Shown here: positions 35,673 to 43,749 of the stretch, in pieces
Layout of the letters: each line of letters opens with the position of its first letter
Numbering within the stretch: position 1 is the first letter of the stretch
DNA from: an uncultured Saprospiraceae bacterium
Lineage (GTDB): Bacteria; Bacteroidota; Bacteroidia; Chitinophagales; Saprospiraceae
Reading direction: 5' to 3'
Length of the DNA: 64,000 nt
Assembly: GCA_937981555.1 (NCBI GenBank)
Contig: CALJOK010000022.1
Coordinates: 124,001 to 188,000, forward strand
Translations under genes and position numbers: made by a program
Notes under the pieces: generated by a model
What the model was told of the DNA's origin: nothing
Databases searched by the model: none
What the model saw: the letters and a program-made list of their open reading frames with translations, nothing else

Positions 35673-36284
35673 CTAAGGATGTGCGGTGAAAAATGCAATT
35701 ATAAAAGTCACCACCGTCAAGATCATTCCGATCATAAAAACAGTATAACAAGTTCGTAGTAATTCATATTTTTTTCCAAGTGCTTGTCCTAGATAATACA
35801 AATCGGTCATAATAACTTTGTCTACCAATTCTTCATTAGAAATAATTTCAGTTACTCCTTTTCGATATTCCTCGATATTCATTTTATAAAAATTCCCAAA
35901 AAAGAAAAGGTTAGATTTCCCTTGTTTGATTTTATTCAAATCAGTTTTTCCTTGCATTCTTCCTGGACGAGTGACCAATGCGCCATAGACAATACTAGCC
36001 ATATTGGTACTGAGTAAAAAAAATGCGGGAACATATAAATGATGATTCTCGCTGGCATAAGTTGACAATAAAGGCAGCGCTATCGTAATAATAATAGCAT
36101 TGATTGTCAAAATGATATTGGCCTTGTTATCTGCAATATTTGTCAAATCGATATGATTACGAAGAGCAGTTTTAAACATGACCTGAGCACCCTTACTATT
36201 GTCTACCAATCCGCCAGAGTCTTTCTTCTTTTTTTTCTTTTTCTTTTTTTCTTCTTTAGGTTTTTCAGCATTCAACTCTTCCAT
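35673..36284 (-). CDS. PycTM-like (Pycsar effector-type, DUF5706) membrane protein
   Basis: 203 residues. A lysine run at about 13-21 precedes the domain. The core reads MFKTALRNHIDLTNIADNKANIILTINAIIITIALPLL, of which TALRNHIDLTNIADNKAN is the signature of the PycTM/DUF5706 family; two helices at about 58-78 and 83-103 and a third at the C-terminus (about 178-198) follow. PycTM proteins are the membrane-damaging effectors of Pycsar anti-phage systems when fused or paired with a cyclic-nucleotide sensor. No HD domain is present and no PycC cyclase gene is within reach, but a large GAF protein gene lies directly upstream. The defence role is inference. Confidence 0.78.
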   Translation of the reverse strand: MEELNAEKPKEEKKKKKKKKKDSGGLVDNSKGAQVMFKTALRNHIDLTNIADNKANIILTINAIIITIALPLLSTYASENHHLYVPAFFLLSTNMASIVYGALVTRPGRMQGKTDLNKIKQGKSNLFFFGNFYKMNIEEYRKGVTEIISNEELVDKVIMTDLYYLGQALGKKYELLRTCYTVFMIGMILTVVTFIIAFFTAHP

Positions 36285-36323
36285 GATTTTTTTCTTTGGT
36301 TTGTTAGCTATTCAATTAGTTAT

Positions 36324-36331
36324 CAAATCTA
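36324..36331 (-). promoter_or_regulatory. -7 promoter element for the PycTM-like gene
   Basis: Reads TAGATTTG on the - strand, matching TAnnTTTG, 39 bp before the start codon. The gene may therefore be transcribed separately from the GAF gene as well as by read-through. Confidence 0.45.
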
Positions 36332-36358
36332 TGAAAATAAAAATACTTATTTCTTTTT

Positions 36359-38740
36359 TTAATTCATAACGACTGTGACCCTTAAAGCTCTTAAGCCTTC
36401 AACACCTTGCATTTTAGAAAGGGTTAAATCTTCAATATCACCAGTAATATATTTTTTCTCTTTCAGAAAATTAAGATAACCTAAGTATTCTGTTTTATCT
36501 TTTTCAGAAGTGTAGGCAATGGCAATTTTTCCTTTGACCGTTAATCTCTCACCGGTGCCTTCGATAGTCGCTTTGTCAATTCGTTTTTTGATAATTTCAT
36601 ATCTAACATTGTACGCGCCATCTACATCAAATCTTTTTTCATCCAATCTAAAAACAATCGAAAGTGGATTTCCATAAACAAAAATTAACTGAGCAGTATC
36701 CAAAGGCATATCCAAAGTTTCTTTTAATTTTTCTACTTTTCGAGTAACCTCTACCATCGTCATCAATTGCCACAATCGAAGATTATGTAAATGCATTTCG
36801 CTAAATTTCCCTTGCTTTAAAAGTGATTGTCCGGTGTAAATATCATACTCCACTCCATCAGTTTTGTATTCATCAAAATAATGAGGAATCATTTTCTGAC
36901 CTTCCTTCTCCGCATCATTTAATACCCATGAAATCATGTCATTGATCTTGGCAACACTTTCTTCATATTTTTTTCGATCCTGATAAAGGAATCCAAAATC
37001 TGGATCTAACTTCTTATCGTAAGAAATAACGGCTGCCTTCACTTCTGGATTTCGGTCTTTCACTTCTTCGAATAATGGATGAATTTCATTTTTGATAAAT
37101 TCTAAGATACGAGTTTCATCATCAGAGGTAATTCCTTTACTGATAGATTTTATATTTTTTTCTACTTCTAACAATTTAAAATCTAAAAGTGGAAAAGTGA
37201 TATGCTTGGTCGCAACGGTGAAAACATTTTTAATCAAATTCAAATTTTCCGTCAGGTCTGTTTGAATCGATACATTCCTGAGATGAGATGATCCGACAAT
37301 ATCAGCTTGTCCATAAAGCGGATAAATATTTTCAAACCCAATCGGATTCATATTAGAAAAGTCAGGATCAACTTCTCGTTTCTCCATAATCTCAAATGCC
37401 TCGTCGATAAACTTCCATTCCACACTTGGATGCATTGCCGTAAATTCCTCGCGCATAATTGCTTCTATCCGATTATCAATTTCTTCTCGACTTCGAAGCA
37501 ATGACATAGAGAAAAGAGGAGCAACCGCTTTTAATTTTAATTTATGAAAACTAGTTAATTGAAAAGCTTTGGGCGCACCAATTTCGAGAATACCAATCAC
37601 CCTATTATCTTTATTGACCAATGGTGTAATGATAATACTTTTGATTCCTAGTTCAACTAAATCTTTTGGAAATGAAGTCCCATCTTCATATTTACTGATG
37701 TCCTCAATAATCATTTCCGTATTCCATTTGCAAACTTTTTCATAAAGTGAACCTTGGTTGTTTTCACTCAATAAGTTGTCATGTTTTTTGGCTAAAAAAT
37801 CATATCGAATTTTATATCGATGAGAAATTTCAAATTCAGAAGGATAATCTAAAGCTGTAATTCCCAATCTTAAATCAGGAATGTCAAAATATGTTTTTAA
37901 ATCTTTTTCAAGTTCTTTGATGTTTTCAGGTTTGACGATGGCATCCTTTTCTAATAACTTATATTTCATCTGGGAGAGTGTCTCCTCCTGAGTGATATCA
38001 ATTAATCGTTCCAATCCGATGCCTTGAAATTCAAAATTTTCTGGTGGCAACATTTCTAACCAAAGTTCGGTGTCGTAAATATTTCGAAGCAGTTGATTGA
38101 TCTGCTCTTGCGTTAATTTTTTAAGAGGTTTAGTGGGAATAATTTTTACAAACTGCTTGTCTGATAAAGATTTAAAATGACCTATTTTTGAAGTACCTTC
38201 AATTTCTAAAGTATAGATAAAAGAAGGATTGAGTTCTATCTTTTGAGAATAATGTTGATTCAAAATATAACAGCATGCTTTGACGACTCCCATCTTTTTG
38301 GCTACCGCCATTTCCATGTCAAAATGAATATTAAGCTGTCCTGAATTTAAAAAATCTTCGAGAGCAGAAGTCCTGTAAAACGGATCCATCAAAAAAGGTT
38401 TATGAGCTGCACCCATCAAACTTTTTCGTTGAATAGATGGGAAAAACCCACTCAAAAGGAGATGCACAAAACCTTGATGTTTATCTAAAATAGATTCATC
38501 TTCAATCGGCTCATGGAAAAAAGGATATTTATCCAATTGATTAAAAACTTCCCGTGCTAATATTTTTTCATCTAACTCTTCGCTATCTAAAAGTCCTTCC
38601 CAATATTTAATTATTGGCTCAAAACTTAACTTAGTGGAGAAAGGAAATTTATTCATCTCTTCCATGATAGATTGTCCCATCTCACAATCAGTCTTGAAAA
38701 CATCATCCTTAAATTTTAATGTCGGTGGATTTTTTACCAT
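36359..38740 (-). CDS. Large GAF-domain protein of unknown function
   Basis: 793 residues, no signal peptide or membrane helix, so cytoplasmic. One region is recognisable: a GAF-type sensor at about 325-430 with ELGIKSIIITPLVNKDNRVI followed by GILEIGAPKAFQLT. The N-terminal 300 residues are helical and not recognised. The C-terminal 330 residues are also unassigned (for example AQLIFVYGNPLSIVFRLDEK and VEGLRALRVTVVMN at the end). GAF domains often bind cyclic nucleotides or other small ligands. The PycTM-like gene follows 74 bp downstream on the same strand. A regulatory link between them is inference. Confidence 0.7.
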   Translation of the reverse strand: MVKNPPTLKFKDDVFKTDCEMGQSIMEEMNKFPFSTKLSFEPIIKYWEGLLDSEELDEKILAREVFNQLDKYPFFHEPIEDESILDKHQGFVHLLLSGFFPSIQRKSLMGAAHKPFLMDPFYRTSALEDFLNSGQLNIHFDMEMAVAKKMGVVKACCYILNQHYSQKIELNPSFIYTLEIEGTSKIGHFKSLSDKQFVKIIPTKPLKKLTQEQINQLLRNIYDTELWLEMLPPENFEFQGIGLERLIDITQEETLSQMKYKLLEKDAIVKPENIKELEKDLKTYFDIPDLRLGITALDYPSEFEISHRYKIRYDFLAKKHDNLLSENNQGSLYEKVCKWNTEMIIEDISKYEDGTSFPKDLVELGIKSIIITPLVNKDNRVIGILEIGAPKAFQLTSFHKLKLKAVAPLFSMSLLRSREEIDNRIEAIMREEFTAMHPSVEWKFIDEAFEIMEKREVDPDFSNMNPIGFENIYPLYGQADIVGSSHLRNVSIQTDLTENLNLIKNVFTVATKHITFPLLDFKLLEVEKNIKSISKGITSDDETRILEFIKNEIHPLFEEVKDRNPEVKAAVISYDKKLDPDFGFLYQDRKKYEESVAKINDMISWVLNDAEKEGQKMIPHYFDEYKTDGVEYDIYTGQSLLKQGKFSEMHLHNLRLWQLMTMVEVTRKVEKLKETLDMPLDTAQLIFVYGNPLSIVFRLDEKRFDVDGAYNVRYEIIKKRIDKATIEGTGERLTVKGKIAIAYTSEKDKTEYLGYLNFLKEKKYITGDIEDLTLSKMQGVEGLRALRVTVVMN

Positions 38741-38776
38741 AATTATTAACTTGAAATATTAGCTACGGATGTTATG

Positions 38777-38784
38777 CAAATGTA
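38777..38784 (-). promoter_or_regulatory. -7 promoter element for the GAF gene
   Basis: Reads TACATTTG on the - strand, matching TAnnTTTG, 36 bp before the start codon. No clear -33 partner. Confidence 0.45.
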
Positions 38785-38947
38785 TTTATAGTCCAGTTCA
38801 ACGATGTATATATTTCGCAGAGGCTTGGTTATATTTCGCAGAAGTTTGATTATTTAAATTAGTTATTTCAAGTTAACACTTTCTGAGGGGAATAAGTTGG
38901 GGGATTTGGAAAAATGGTAAAACTTTTAAGTAACTTCTATTGAGTGA

Positions 38948-39373
38948 TTATTTTTTGAAATCTTCGATTTTCGAATTACTTAAATCTACTTTTTGTAATA
39001 ACCTGAGCAGATTTGCAGATATTATTAATTGAGATGGAGATGCAATTCCAATATCATCTATACCTGGTTTTCCATCTATCTCTAATTGAAAGCATTTAGG
39101 TGGTGTTCGATTGGGAAATAAATTTTTAAATGTTTCGGAAGAGGTGACGATAGCAGGCTTAATAGATTTTATTCCGATAATTTCTTTAATATTTATTTTT
39201 TCTAAAAATCTCTCTGTTACATAAAAACAAGGTGATTCTTTTAGCAAATCTCCTCCTAGCCAAACATCAAAAACCAAGTGAAGTTTGTGGACTTCCCAAG
39301 GGGTGAAATTTTTATCAAATTCTGTTTCCTTACCCATTTGAGCGGGACATTCAGGTTTAATTTTATAAAACAT
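38948..39373 (-). CDS. Small cytoplasmic protein, unknown
   Basis: 141 residues, no signal peptide or helix. It opens MFYKIKPECPAQMGKETEFD and contains HLVFDVWLGGDLLKESPCFYVTE and SPSQLIISANLLRLLQK (quoted in part). The layout, with a conserved aromatic 'DxWxGxDLL' block and a C-terminal 'SxxLIIS' block, is reminiscent of immunity-type proteins of polymorphic toxin systems, but no toxin gene is nearby and I do not claim that function. It begins 6 bp after the DUF423 gene and is probably co-transcribed with it. Confidence 0.6.
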   Translation of the reverse strand: MFYKIKPECPAQMGKETEFDKNFTPWEVHKLHLVFDVWLGGDLLKESPCFYVTERFLEKINIKEIIGIKSIKPAIVTSSETFKNLFPNRTPPKCFQLEIDGKPGIDDIGIASPSQLIISANLLRLLQKVDLSNSKIEDFKK

Positions 39374-39379
39374 GAAATA

Positions 39380-39769
39380 TTATTTTTTCCAAACGCCATA
39401 AAATAAAATCCCCCAACCCGCCATAAAAAACAATCCCCCAATCGGAGTAATCGGTCCAATAATCTTCGACCAACTTTCAATCCCCAAATAAGTCCGAGTC
39501 GCCAAAAGATACAACGACCCTGAAAAAAATAAAATTCCAATCACAAATAACCAACCTGCTCGAAGAAACAATTCATCTTTAAAATGAGCCGCTAATCCCA
39601 CCGCAATAAAAATCGCAAACGTATGATAAAATTGATAATCTACTCCAGTTCCAAAAGTCGTAATTCGAGCAGCTGTAATTTTCCCTTCCAAACCATGTGC
39701 ACCAAACGCACCAATGGCCACCGCCAACAATCCAAACAATGCTCCAACAGATAAAAGTTTTTTATTCAT
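39380..39769 (-). CDS. DUF423 (YgdD-like) membrane protein
   Basis: 129 residues with four helices, the normal size. Family hallmarks are LAVAIGAFGAHGLEGK near the N-terminus, GVDYQFYHTFAIF, FSGSLYLLA and GPITPIGGLFFMAGW. The biochemical function of DUF423 is unknown. It is divergent from the large anchored protein gene that follows and overlaps nothing; an ORF inside it in another frame is an artefact. Confidence 0.92.
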   Translation of the reverse strand: MNKKLLSVGALFGLLAVAIGAFGAHGLEGKITAARITTFGTGVDYQFYHTFAIFIAVGLAAHFKDELFLRAGWLFVIGILFFSGSLYLLATRTYLGIESWSKIIGPITPIGGLFFMAGWGILFYGVWKK

Positions 39770-39885
39770 AAAAATGCTATTTTTGTACTTACATACTTTG
39801 TTACAGAATACATATGAGAAAACAGGTGGGATTTAAAACGGTTATTCACTAACCGTTCACAATTCACCAATAAGAAACACTTACT

Positions 39886-42552
39886 TTGAGAAAAATATTT
39901 TTATTCCTTTTCGTTTCAGGGCTAATTGCCATGCTTGTTTGGTTTTTCTTTATTCAAGAAACTTACCGTAACCCATTTGGGAGCGTCCAACCCATCGAAG
40001 CTATTCCACAAAATACACCAATCATTTTAGAATTTGATGATTATTATATGCTGCGACATGAAGTTGCAAAGATGCCATATGCAGATGAAATGAGTGGTGC
40101 TTTTTTCGTAAAAAAAATGTCAGAAGATTTTCGAATCATTCGTCAACTCTTTGTTAAAAATAAAAATCATTTACAACTTTTATTGAATAGTCCAATTACT
40201 GCGGGATTACATTTGAGTGGGAAATCAGATGTGGACTTTTTATATGTTTTAGAGGATGAAAAAGGTGTTTTTAATTTGCCAGAGCTTTTAGAAAAATTTT
40301 CTTTTCGAAAATCGAATGCTAATCAAAATACTGTTTACCAATTGGAGTTGGTTAAAGGTGAAAAATATACAGTTGCAGTTTATAAGGATTTAATCATGAT
40401 TTCGAAATATGCTTATTTGGTGGAAAGCGCAATGAATCAATTAAAAAGTCCTGCTAATAATTTGAAAGGAGATGATCGGTTAAGTTTTTCTCACCAAACC
40501 AAAAGGGCAAAACATCAAATAGAGGTGTCCGTTCTTTTCGGAAATTTAAAAGCGTTTGCTAATCCTTTTTTAGATAAAAATGCGACCAAGTATTTAAATT
40601 ATTTTTCGAAAAATATTTCATCTGGACATTGGATTTTAGATTTCCAAAAAGAAGGGGTGAATATTGATGGTTGCTTAAAATCGAAAAATGGAAATGTAGC
40701 GTTAGAGCATTTATTTTCCAACAATACATTTACAAATTCAAAATCCGCTGAGATTTTGCCAAAAAATGTCGGCTACTTTTTTAGACATAGCTTAAAAGGA
40801 CTTTCTGAAAGTTTAAATTCCAATAAGAATTCTAATAATGTTTTTAAAAAATCCTTCTTGCCTTGGATAGGCGAGGAGTGGCTCGTAGGAAGAACTGAAA
40901 TCTTTACTCGGAAGATGAGAGCAGAAAAATTCATCGCTTATCAAATCAAAAATGGGCAAAAGAAAATGGCTCAACATTATTTAGAAAAATTGACCGACAG
41001 TTTGGGTGTGACTAAAAGTTGGGATTATCAAACTTATAATATTCGACAAATTGCTTCTGAAATTTTACCAGTTCCATTTACTTCAAATGAATTTTTGATT
41101 TTAAAAAAACCTTGTTATGCTTTTATTGATGACTTTGTAGTTTTCTCAGGAGCGCCAAGAATTTTGGAAAATTGGATTGACCAATTCGTCACGAATCAAA
41201 CGTTGGCGAGTCATGTTCCTTATTTAAAAATGAAAGGTCGAGGTGGAAAAAGTGGTGTCGCAGAATTCTATTGGAACCCTCGCATGGCAAATCAATTTTT
41301 AAAAAACTCCTTTGATGCGAAAGAAAAAAGTGCAAAAAAACAAATTGATCTATGGGAGAATTTTCCAGCCTTCAGTTTGAATGCAGATTGGGAAAATGAC
41401 GAATTTGTCACCAACGGATATTTATTTTATGAAAAAGAAAATCTAGAGAAAGCAAAAGTTAAATGGCGTACACCCTTGAAAACACAGGCGATTACGCAAC
41501 CGTACGCTATTTATAATGATGAAAAAGGAGCGTATGATATTTTGATTCAAGACGAAGATCTGAGATTGTACTTGCTCAATCAAGATGGAGAAATTATTTG
41601 GGAAAAAATGTTAAAGAGTCCTATTCAGTCTAAAATTTATGCTGCTAAGTTTTTTGAAAATGGTGCAGATGGAATTTTGTTTAATACGTTGAACGAAATT
41701 TATTTATTGGATTTGGAAGGGAATGACAAAAATGAATTTCCATTAAGTTTGTCTTCCTCTGCAAGTAACGGATTGTTGTTAGCAGATTTTGGGGACGACG
41801 ATTTTGGAATTTATGTTGCTTGTGAAAATGAAATAATTTATGGTTTTGATAAAAAAGGGATTCCATTATCAGGTTGGAATTCGATTGAAGGTGCAGGGAA
41901 AGTAGAGATGACCATGAAGCATTTTGAAGTAGAAGATAAAGATTTTATTGTTGCGTTGAATTCAGCAGGAAGTATTTTTTCATATGGAAAGGATGGTTTT
42001 GTTGAAATGGAAGCAACCAATATTTCTATAGAAAATGCTGATCCACTTTTTTTTCAAACTGGAAAACTGGAAAAGCAAATGGCCATTGTGAATAAAAATG
42101 GAATAGCTCAAGTTTTAAATTTGGAGGGAGAAAACTTAAATCTTTTTGCCAAAGAAAAATCAACTCCTTCTGAAGAAACAAAAAAACAATACATTTACAA
42201 ATTTGCTTCCGCAGATTTTGGAGGTAATAATTTTTCAGATTTTGCGGTGTTAAAAAATAATGAATTAGAAATTCAATATTTTCATCAAGATGAATTCCAA
42301 GTGTACGGCAACTATCAATTCTCCAATGCTCAAGATGCGATCTTTCCAGTCCAATCTAAAAATATGGGAAAAGCAATGCTTGGTTCTTTTTGTAAAAGAC
42401 AAAACCAAATATTTTTACTAGATAAAAAAGGGCAGTTACATCCAGATTTTCCCTTGGCAGGAACGACGAGATTTGAGTTGTTGAATTTATTTTCAGAAGA
42501 TAAGAATTCAATTTTAGTAGCTGATGGAGATCAAGTAGTGGTTTACGAGTAG
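39886..42552 (+). CDS. Large membrane-anchored protein with propeller-like C-terminal half
   Basis: 888 residues, start at TTG: an in-frame TAA lies 15 bases upstream and the TTG is directly followed by a signal anchor (RKIFLFLFVSGLIAMLVWFF). Residues about 30-540 are unrecognised and resemble DUF3352-type exported proteins (PIILEFDDYYMLRHEVAKMP, VGYFFRHSLKGLSE). From about 545 to the end there are repeated strands of beta-propeller style (IQDEDLRLYLLNQDGEIIW, LFNTLNEIYLLDLEGND, ACENEIIYGFDKKGIPLSGW, ILVADGDQVVVYE). The product should face the periplasm. No catalytic motif. It stands alone. Confidence 0.75.
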   Translation: MRKIFLFLFVSGLIAMLVWFFFIQETYRNPFGSVQPIEAIPQNTPIILEFDDYYMLRHEVAKMPYADEMSGAFFVKKMSEDFRIIRQLFVKNKNHLQLLLNSPITAGLHLSGKSDVDFLYVLEDEKGVFNLPELLEKFSFRKSNANQNTVYQLELVKGEKYTVAVYKDLIMISKYAYLVESAMNQLKSPANNLKGDDRLSFSHQTKRAKHQIEVSVLFGNLKAFANPFLDKNATKYLNYFSKNISSGHWILDFQKEGVNIDGCLKSKNGNVALEHLFSNNTFTNSKSAEILPKNVGYFFRHSLKGLSESLNSNKNSNNVFKKSFLPWIGEEWLVGRTEIFTRKMRAEKFIAYQIKNGQKKMAQHYLEKLTDSLGVTKSWDYQTYNIRQIASEILPVPFTSNEFLILKKPCYAFIDDFVVFSGAPRILENWIDQFVTNQTLASHVPYLKMKGRGGKSGVAEFYWNPRMANQFLKNSFDAKEKSAKKQIDLWENFPAFSLNADWENDEFVTNGYLFYEKENLEKAKVKWRTPLKTQAITQPYAIYNDEKGAYDILIQDEDLRLYLLNQDGEIIWEKMLKSPIQSKIYAAKFFENGADGILFNTLNEIYLLDLEGNDKNEFPLSLSSSASNGLLLADFGDDDFGIYVACENEIIYGFDKKGIPLSGWNSIEGAGKVEMTMKHFEVEDKDFIVALNSAGSIFSYGKDGFVEMEATNISIENADPLFFQTGKLEKQMAIVNKNGIAQVLNLEGENLNLFAKEKSTPSEETKKQYIYKFASADFGGNNFSDFAVLKNNELEIQYFHQDEFQVYGNYQFSNAQDAIFPVQSKNMGKAMLGSFCKRQNQIFLLDKKGQLHPDFPLAGTTRFELLNLFSEDKNSILVADGDQVVVYE

Positions 42553-42577
42553 CATGTTTCATTAAGAACATGTGACT

Positions 42578-42704
42578 GTCTGCTTTAACTGACCAAAAAA
42601 AAGAGTGAAACGATTTTTTCCCTACTCATTAAAAGAACGAATTGTATCTATTCTAAAATTTTGAATTCGCTTCGCTCATTTTCTTTTGGTCAGCTAAAGT
42701 AGAC
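42578..42704. repeat. 127-bp element bounded by 21-bp inverted repeats
   Basis: Left arm 42578-42598 (GTCTGCTTTAACTGACCAAA and one more A) and right arm 42684-42704 match in inverted orientation at 19 of 21 positions. Partial similarity continues outwards (CACATG against CACGTG). The 85-bp interior has no ORF. It resembles a small non-coding mobile or palindromic repeat unit. Confidence 0.7.
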
Positions 42705-42764
42705 CACCACGTGTGAACTGTTAGTGCCAGATAAAGTGGACTACTATGTGTCAATTGTTAGTGC
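42691..42764. repeat. 37-bp tandem duplication of the element's right arm
   Basis: Units 42691-42727 and 42728-42764, 30 of 37 positions identical, followed by the first 8 bases of a third unit (CAGCTAAA). The first unit overlaps the right arm of the inverted-repeat element. Confidence 0.85.
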
Positions 42765-42849
42765 CAGCTAAATTGCCACATCTTCTTTTTTCCCTAAATA
42801 ATTCCCCATTATTCTTACTTTTGGCATTCAAAAAAAACAACCACACAAA

Positions 42850-43677
42850 ATGGATTATTTAAAATATGAATTCCAAACCAATCCCGATAATAATGAAATG
42901 CTTATCGCGCTTTTGGGAGAATTACCTTTCGAGTCTTTTGAAGAAAATGACCAAGGATTAAATGCTTATATCCAAGTCAAAAATGAATCACCAGAAGTGG
43001 ATGAACGAGTCCAAGAATTAAAAAACCTCTTCGAATTTTCCCATCAAAAAATAGTTATTAAATATCAAAATTGGAATGCCGTTTGGGAATCAAATTTTGA
43101 CACTATCGTCGTGCGAGATTTCTGTGGAATTCGAGCTGATTTTCATGAACCACTTACAGAGGTTAAGCATGAAATTTTGATAAATCCAAAAATGGCCTTT
43201 GGAACAGGACATCATGAAACGACTTGGATGATGATGTCAGTTATGGAAAACCTTGATTTTGTTGGGAAAAATGTCTTTGATTATGGTTGTGGAACAGGGA
43301 TTTTGGCGATTTTAGCTAGTCAAGTGGGGGCAAAAAAAATTGATGCAATTGACATAGAATTGCCTTCATATGAAAACACTTTGGAAAATGCTCGTATAAA
43401 TAATATTGAAAACATCAAGTCTATTCACGGAACACTAGAAAAAGTGGACGATCAAATGTATGATATCATTCTTGCAAACATTAATCGTCATGTAATTTTG
43501 GACAGTTTTTCGACGTTAAATAAGATGTTAACACCAAATGGAATTTTATTGATTTCGGGTATTTTAAAAGAGGATGAAGAACTCATCAAGAATGCTGCGG
43601 AAACCAATGATTTTAAAATTGAAAAAACTGAATATCGAAATAACTGGATATGCGTAAAATTAACGGTGAATGATTAA
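42850..43677 (+). CDS. prmA: Ribosomal protein L11 methyltransferase
   Basis: 275-residue SAM-dependent enzyme that trimethylates ribosomal protein L11. The motifs are clear: MAFGTGHHETTWMMM, VFDYGCGTGILAILASQ (SAM motif I), IDAIDIE, and the NPPY-like catalytic motif as LANINRHVILD. The N-terminal substrate-recognition domain is present. A TACTTTTG -7-like element (42816-42823) lies 27 bp before the ATG. The stop codon lies inside an inverted repeat arm. Confidence 0.93.
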   Translation: MDYLKYEFQTNPDNNEMLIALLGELPFESFEENDQGLNAYIQVKNESPEVDERVQELKNLFEFSHQKIVIKYQNWNAVWESNFDTIVVRDFCGIRADFHEPLTEVKHEILINPKMAFGTGHHETTWMMMSVMENLDFVGKNVFDYGCGTGILAILASQVGAKKIDAIDIELPSYENTLENARINNIENIKSIHGTLEKVDDQMYDIILANINRHVILDSFSTLNKMLTPNGILLISGILKEDEELIKNAAETNDFKIEKTEYRNNWICVKLTVND

Positions 43678-43738
43678 TGCTTAACTGTTAATATCGAAAA
43701 CTCCTGTTCTCCGTTCACCATCAACCGTTAAGCATTAA
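43674..43738. terminator. Inverted repeat at the end of prmA
   Basis: Arms 43674-43689 and 43723-43738 match at 15 of 16 bases (TTAATGCTTAACTGTT type), loop 33 bases. The left arm overlaps the prmA stop codon. It is probably a terminator or intergenic palindrome; no T-run follows. Confidence 0.65.
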
Positions 43739-43749
43739 ATTAAACTTTT

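Noticed and set aside
35673-36284. Complete Pycsar system
   Set aside because: Only the effector-type membrane domain is visible. No uridylate or cytidylate cyclase (PycC) or HD domain gene lies within the window, so a full system is not claimed.
38948-39373. Immunity protein of a polymorphic toxin system
   Set aside because: Some blocks look suggestive, but no toxin, Rhs or secretion gene is nearby and I cannot match it to a named family. Left as unknown.
39256-39540. 94-codon - strand ORF across the DUF423 and neighbouring gene
   Set aside because: It overlaps two convincing genes in another frame and joins their junction. Its product is Trp/Leu/Gly-rich with no family resemblance.
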